Source: Fibrobacter succinogenes (lineage in GTDB: Bacteria > Fibrobacterota > Fibrobacteria > Fibrobacterales > Fibrobacteraceae). Taken from it: a DNA stretch of 35,305 nt. The stretch's first letter is position 1. Each line of letters begins with the position of its first letter. Where the stretch lies: NCBI GenBank assembly GCA_902768325.1, contig CACXKY010000007.1, positions 1 through 35,305 of the forward strand, written 5' to 3'. Below are positions 32,347-35,305 of this stretch, piece after piece. The notes under the pieces are model-generated. The model did no database searches. It saw only the letters and a program-made list of their open reading frames with translations, and was not told the DNA's origin. The translations under genes were made by a program, and so were the position numbers.

Positions 32347-34035
32347 ATGAAAGCCCTTTACCAGAAAATTCGCGCTTTGAATGGCAAAAATTACGGCCTC
32401 TACAAGTCCCTTGCAGAACGGTCGTGGGATTTCGGAGACTTTGTTCTAGAATTTATCCATGTGCAAGGGGACCCGTTTGCACCGCCTTCGCGCGTGGTCG
32501 TACGCGTGAACCTCTCGACTCTCGGCTACGCCGCGGAATGGAGTTCCAGTTTTGAACGCCGCCTGGCCTTGAGCGATTTCTTGTACCGAAAGCTTGGGCG
32601 CCTGGTGCAGGAGCGCTATTCCGGGAAGGATGCCGCGATTGTATTCGAAACGACCGGACCCGAAATGCTGGTACGGAATTCCCTGTGGGTCGATAACGGG
32701 GAACTCAGGGCGTGCCTGCAGGTGCGCCTCCCTGGCGAAGGGCGTAAGATTCAGGCGGAGACGGCTTCGGAGATTTTGACGATGGTCTTGCCCGACCTTG
32801 TGTCGGCGGGTCTGTACTGCGACAAGGCGGATGCCCAGGCGTTGCAGGAACATTACCGCGTGCTAGCCGAACGTAGTGCGATTCTTGCAGAACTGGATGG
32901 GCGCGGGCTTTGTGCGTTCGTGCCCGACGGGGCGGTACTGCCGCGCGCTTCGGGCTTGAGCGAAAAGCCGCTCGAAGGGGCGGTGCCTTTTACCGCTCCC
33001 GAAGAAATGGCCGTGACGTTCGATGTCTGCGGCAAGCAGATTCGTGGCATGGGAATCCCCAAGGGCGTTACCGTCATTACGGGCGGGGCGTTCCACGGAA
33101 AGTCGACGTTGTTGCAGGCGTTGACCCGGGCGGTGTACCCGCATATCCCGGGCGATGGCCGTGAAGGAATCGTGGTGGACGAGTCTGCACTGCGCGTGGG
33201 CGTCGAAGACGGGCGTAGCGTGCGCGGGACCGACCTTTCGATGTTCGTGCGCGACTTGCCAGGGGGCGTGAGTACCAAGGAATTTACGACGCTTTCGGCT
33301 TCGGGCTCTACGAGCGAGGCGTCGAACTTGCTGGAGGCGATGGAAGCGGGGGCGAAGACGTTCCTGATCGACGAGGATTCCTCGGCGGTGAACTTCCTTA
33401 TCCGTGACGTGCGCGTACGCAAGCTCTTGGGCGATGACCGCGAACCGCTGATTCCGCTGACCGACCGCATCCGCGAAATTACGGCAAAGGGTTACAGCTT
33501 TATTTTGGTGGCGGGTGCCTGTGGCGATTACCTGGACCTTGCCGACAACATCGTGGTCATGGCAAATTACAAGGCCGAATGTGCCAAGTCCGGCGGTGAA
33601 GAGGCTGGTCGCACGGTCGCGAACCTTCCCCCGTTTGTGGCTCCCGTATCGCGCGCTTTCGCCCCTTACATGCAGCCCTTGCAGCATGCGGTGCGCCCGT
33701 TGTCTGGGGTGGAACGCCAGGTCAAGGTGAAACTTTCCGGCGATTCTCTGTTGCAAATCGGTTTCCTCGTGTCCGATACGTCGCGCCTCGATACGCTTGT
33801 CGATAAGCAGCAGCGGTTTGGGGCCGGGTTCGTGCTATTGAACTTGCTGCAGACCGCGGCAAGCAATGCCGACAGCATGGGGAACGATTCCGTGTCGGAT
33901 GCCGCAAGCAAACTGTGTGAAAACATCCGTAACGTCGGGTTCCGCAACTTGCCGCAGGGCATGAGCCGCGAGATGAGCCTGCCCCGTGTAGTCGATATCG
34001 CCTGTGTCGCGTTCCGGTTGCGCGGAAACCGCTAA
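32347..34035 (+). CDS. COG3044-type predicted ATPase of the ABC class
   Basis: A 562-residue cytoplasmic protein of the COG3044 group, ATPases related to ABC proteins but without transporter domains; their role is not established. The Walker A loop is GGAFHGKST at 246-254 (Lys252), and the Walker B-like segment is FLIDEDSSA with Asp342/Glu343. The N-terminus (LYQKIRALNGKNYGLYKSLA), VRVNLSTLGYAAEW, FVRDLPGG and VAGACGDYLDLADNIVVM are further family blocks. Between the Walker motifs is the ABC-signature-like SASGSTSEA. There is no Shine-Dalgarno sequence before the ATG. rsmA follows 38 bases later on the same strand. Confidence 0.9.
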   Translation: MKALYQKIRALNGKNYGLYKSLAERSWDFGDFVLEFIHVQGDPFAPPSRVVVRVNLSTLGYAAEWSSSFERRLALSDFLYRKLGRLVQERYSGKDAAIVFETTGPEMLVRNSLWVDNGELRACLQVRLPGEGRKIQAETASEILTMVLPDLVSAGLYCDKADAQALQEHYRVLAERSAILAELDGRGLCAFVPDGAVLPRASGLSEKPLEGAVPFTAPEEMAVTFDVCGKQIRGMGIPKGVTVITGGAFHGKSTLLQALTRAVYPHIPGDGREGIVVDESALRVGVEDGRSVRGTDLSMFVRDLPGGVSTKEFTTLSASGSTSEASNLLEAMEAGAKTFLIDEDSSAVNFLIRDVRVRKLLGDDREPLIPLTDRIREITAKGYSFILVAGACGDYLDLADNIVVMANYKAECAKSGGEEAGRTVANLPPFVAPVSRAFAPYMQPLQHAVRPLSGVERQVKVKLSGDSLLQIGFLVSDTSRLDTLVDKQQRFGAGFVLLNLLQTAASNADSMGNDSVSDAASKLCENIRNVGFRNLPQGMSREMSLPRVVDIACVAFRLRGNR

Positions 34036-34039
34036 CGGA

Positions 34040-34053
34040 CGCCCTTCGGGGTG
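34040..34053 (+). terminator. Small UUCG-loop hairpin between the ATPase gene and rsmA
   Basis: CGCCC-TTCG-GGGTG forms five pairs (one G-T) with the very stable UUCG tetraloop, then ATTTATT with no clean T run. It is too weak to be sure it terminates; it may only protect the 3' end of the ATPase message. Confidence 0.35.
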
Positions 34054-34073
34054 CATTTATTATCTTTTAAACT

Positions 34074-34853
34074 ATGGACAGAGCCCGCCGTCGCAAATTT
34101 GGACAGAACTTCTTGGATGTACCGACTGCACAGATGATTGCAGGGGACTTGCCCGCTGTTGCTGGCGAGGCGGTGCTGGAGATTGGCCCTGGGCACGGCG
34201 CGCTGACCGAGCACCTGCTCGCGCGCGACGTGCAACTCACTGCCGTCGAAATCGACGAGCAGTGCGTCGAATTTTTGCAACAAAAATTCCAGGGCCACAA
34301 GAATTTCCATATCGAAAACATCGACTTCTTGAAGTTCGACCTGCAGGCATTTCTAGATGAACACGAAAAGCCGTGGGTGACGGGAAACCTGCCGTACAAT
34401 GTTTCGACCGCGATTATTGCGGGCCTTATGCCGAAGTTGCACTTGACCAAGGGCTTTATGGGGATGGTGCAGCTCGAAGTTGCCGAACGCATCTGTGCGG
34501 CCCCGTGCAGCAGTAATTACGGGAGTCTCTCCGTACTCGTATCCGCCTTTGCCGACACACAAATCTTGAGGAAAATCGGGCCCGAACATTTTACGCCGCG
34601 CCCGAACGTCGATAGCGCGACGATGCTCTTGACGCCCAAGGCGAACCCGCTTACCGCCCCGGAAGGCTTTTTCGATTTCGTCCGCGCGGCCTTCACCCAG
34701 AAGAGAAAGACCTTGGCCAATTCGTTCGGCCGCGCTTATGACAAGAAAAAAATCCAGGAAGCGATAGAGCTCTTGGATTACCCGACGACCGTTCGCGCCG
34801 AGGAACTTTCCCCCGCGCAGTTCCTGGAATTTTATAAAGTCATTGTAGGCTAG
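34074..34853 (+). CDS. rsmA: 16S rRNA dimethyladenosine transferase
   Basis: A 259-residue enzyme that dimethylates A1518 and A1519 near the 3' end of 16S rRNA during small-subunit assembly, using S-adenosylmethionine. Signatures are complete: FGQNFL (9-14), the SAM loop EIGPGHGALT (36-45), VEID (58-61), NLPY (105-108) with NVST, and the C-terminal FTPRPNVDSA and RAAFTQKRKTL. The length is near the usual 260-270. The start MDRARRRKFGQNFL is the only suitable one, although no Shine-Dalgarno sequence precedes it. It may be co-transcribed with the COG3044-type ATPase. Confidence 0.96.
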   Translation: MDRARRRKFGQNFLDVPTAQMIAGDLPAVAGEAVLEIGPGHGALTEHLLARDVQLTAVEIDEQCVEFLQQKFQGHKNFHIENIDFLKFDLQAFLDEHEKPWVTGNLPYNVSTAIIAGLMPKLHLTKGFMGMVQLEVAERICAAPCSSNYGSLSVLVSAFADTQILRKIGPEHFTPRPNVDSATMLLTPKANPLTAPEGFFDFVRAAFTQKRKTLANSFGRAYDKKKIQEAIELLDYPTTVRAEELSPAQFLEFYKVIVG

Positions 34854-34876
34854 AACATCTAACCGGAGGATTGGAG

Positions 34877-35305
34877 ATGCGAAAGAATCTTGGAGTCAAG
34901 GCGTTTTTGTACCCGCAACCTACGCTGGTGATTGCGACCTATAACGAAGACGGTACCGCGAATGCGATGGTAGCCGCCTGGGGCAGCGTCAGCGATACGA
35001 ACCAGGTGGCAATCTATGTGGCCAAGAGCCATAAGACCATGCCGAATATCTTGGCTCGCAAGGCTTTTACCGTGAGCATGGCGACTGAAAAGGTCATCAA
35101 GGCCATCGACTACCTCGGTGTCACCAGCGGCAACAAGGTCGCCGATAAGTTTGCGAAGTCCGGCCTCACCGCTGTCAAGAGCGAAAACGTGGATGCACCG
35201 CTGATAGCGGAACTCCCGCTTGCGCTTGAGTGCAAGCTCGTGAGTTACGACGAAGAATCGGAACTCCTGCTCGGCGAAATCGTGAACGTGACCGCCGACG
35301 AATCC
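34877..35305 (+). CDS. Flavin reductase-like FMN-binding protein, 3' end missing
   Basis: The frame is open from an ATG with GGAGG seven bases upstream to the window edge, giving 143 residues without a stop. The beginning FLYPQPTLVIATYNEDGTAN and NAMVAAWGSVSDTNQVAIYV are typical of the flavin reductase-like domain, a split beta-barrel that binds FMN. ILARKAFTVSMATEK and the EIVNV strand also fit. Family members reduce flavins or have unknown redox roles; the substrate cannot be given. It follows rsmA by 23 bases, so the two are likely co-transcribed. Confidence 0.85.
   Translation, partial: MRKNLGVKAFLYPQPTLVIATYNEDGTANAMVAAWGSVSDTNQVAIYVAKSHKTMPNILARKAFTVSMATEKVIKAIDYLGVTSGNKVADKFAKSGLTAVKSENVDAPLIAELPLALECKLVSYDEESELLLGEIVNVTADES

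Overview
The window looks like the chromosome of a Fibrobacter species or a close relative in the phylum Fibrobacterota. The evidence is the set of lineage-restricted families that I recognise by sequence: two giant fibro-slime proteins, three lipoproteins ending in the Fibrobacter succinogenes major paralogous (FISUMP) domain, and a TIGR02147-family regulator. Base composition is moderately GC-rich and even. I see no rRNA, tRNA, CRISPR array, transposase, integrase or prophage gene. No gene-free stretch exceeds 300 bases; the longest (32066-32346, 281 bases) holds a promoter-like motif and an inverted pair of heptamer repeats.

Layout. 1-4.5 kb: the 3' end of an outer-membrane beta-barrel gene, then rpe, a small FISUMP lipoprotein, a TtcA-family tRNA thiolase, dnaN, and a 50-codon membrane-protein gene just upstream of dnaN. 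4.5-9 kb: a coiled-coil protein translationally coupled to an M23 peptidase-like protein, then a 1036-residue protein made of two complete RNase E/G modules in tandem; the second has lost a catalytic aspartate. 9-17 kb: two paralogous fibro-slime surface proteins on the minus strand. 17-19.3 kb: pta (acetate formation) and a small membrane protein. 19.3-23.4 kb: a minus-strand operon of a TIGR02147 regulator followed by two paralogous FISUMP lipoproteins. 23.5-32.1 kb: a long minus-strand run, read from high to low coordinates: PEGA protein, LpoB, a COG3014-like lipoprotein, an outer-membrane barrel, an OmpR-type response regulator, its histidine kinase, phosphofructokinase and a periplasmic repeat protein. 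32.3-35.3 kb: a COG3044-type ABC-class ATPase, rsmA, and the 5' end of a flavin reductase-like gene.

How the genes fit together. Three themes recur: cell-surface display (fibro-slime and FISUMP proteins, barrels), cell-wall growth (M23 protein, PEGA/LpoB/COG3014 group), and central carbon or information housekeeping (rpe, pfkA, pta, dnaN, ttcA, rsmA, RNase E/G). The most unusual object is the fused double RNase E/G. Its second half keeps the 5'-sensor and zinc-link residues but not the catalytic aspartate, suggesting a covalent enzyme/pseudoenzyme pair. Upstream of it is a short open reading frame with a near-perfect Shine-Dalgarno sequence that overlaps the enzyme's start. Several housekeeping genes (rpe, ttcA, the COG3044 ATPase, rsmA, the TIGR02147 regulator) lack a visible Shine-Dalgarno sequence, while most surface and envelope genes have strong ones.
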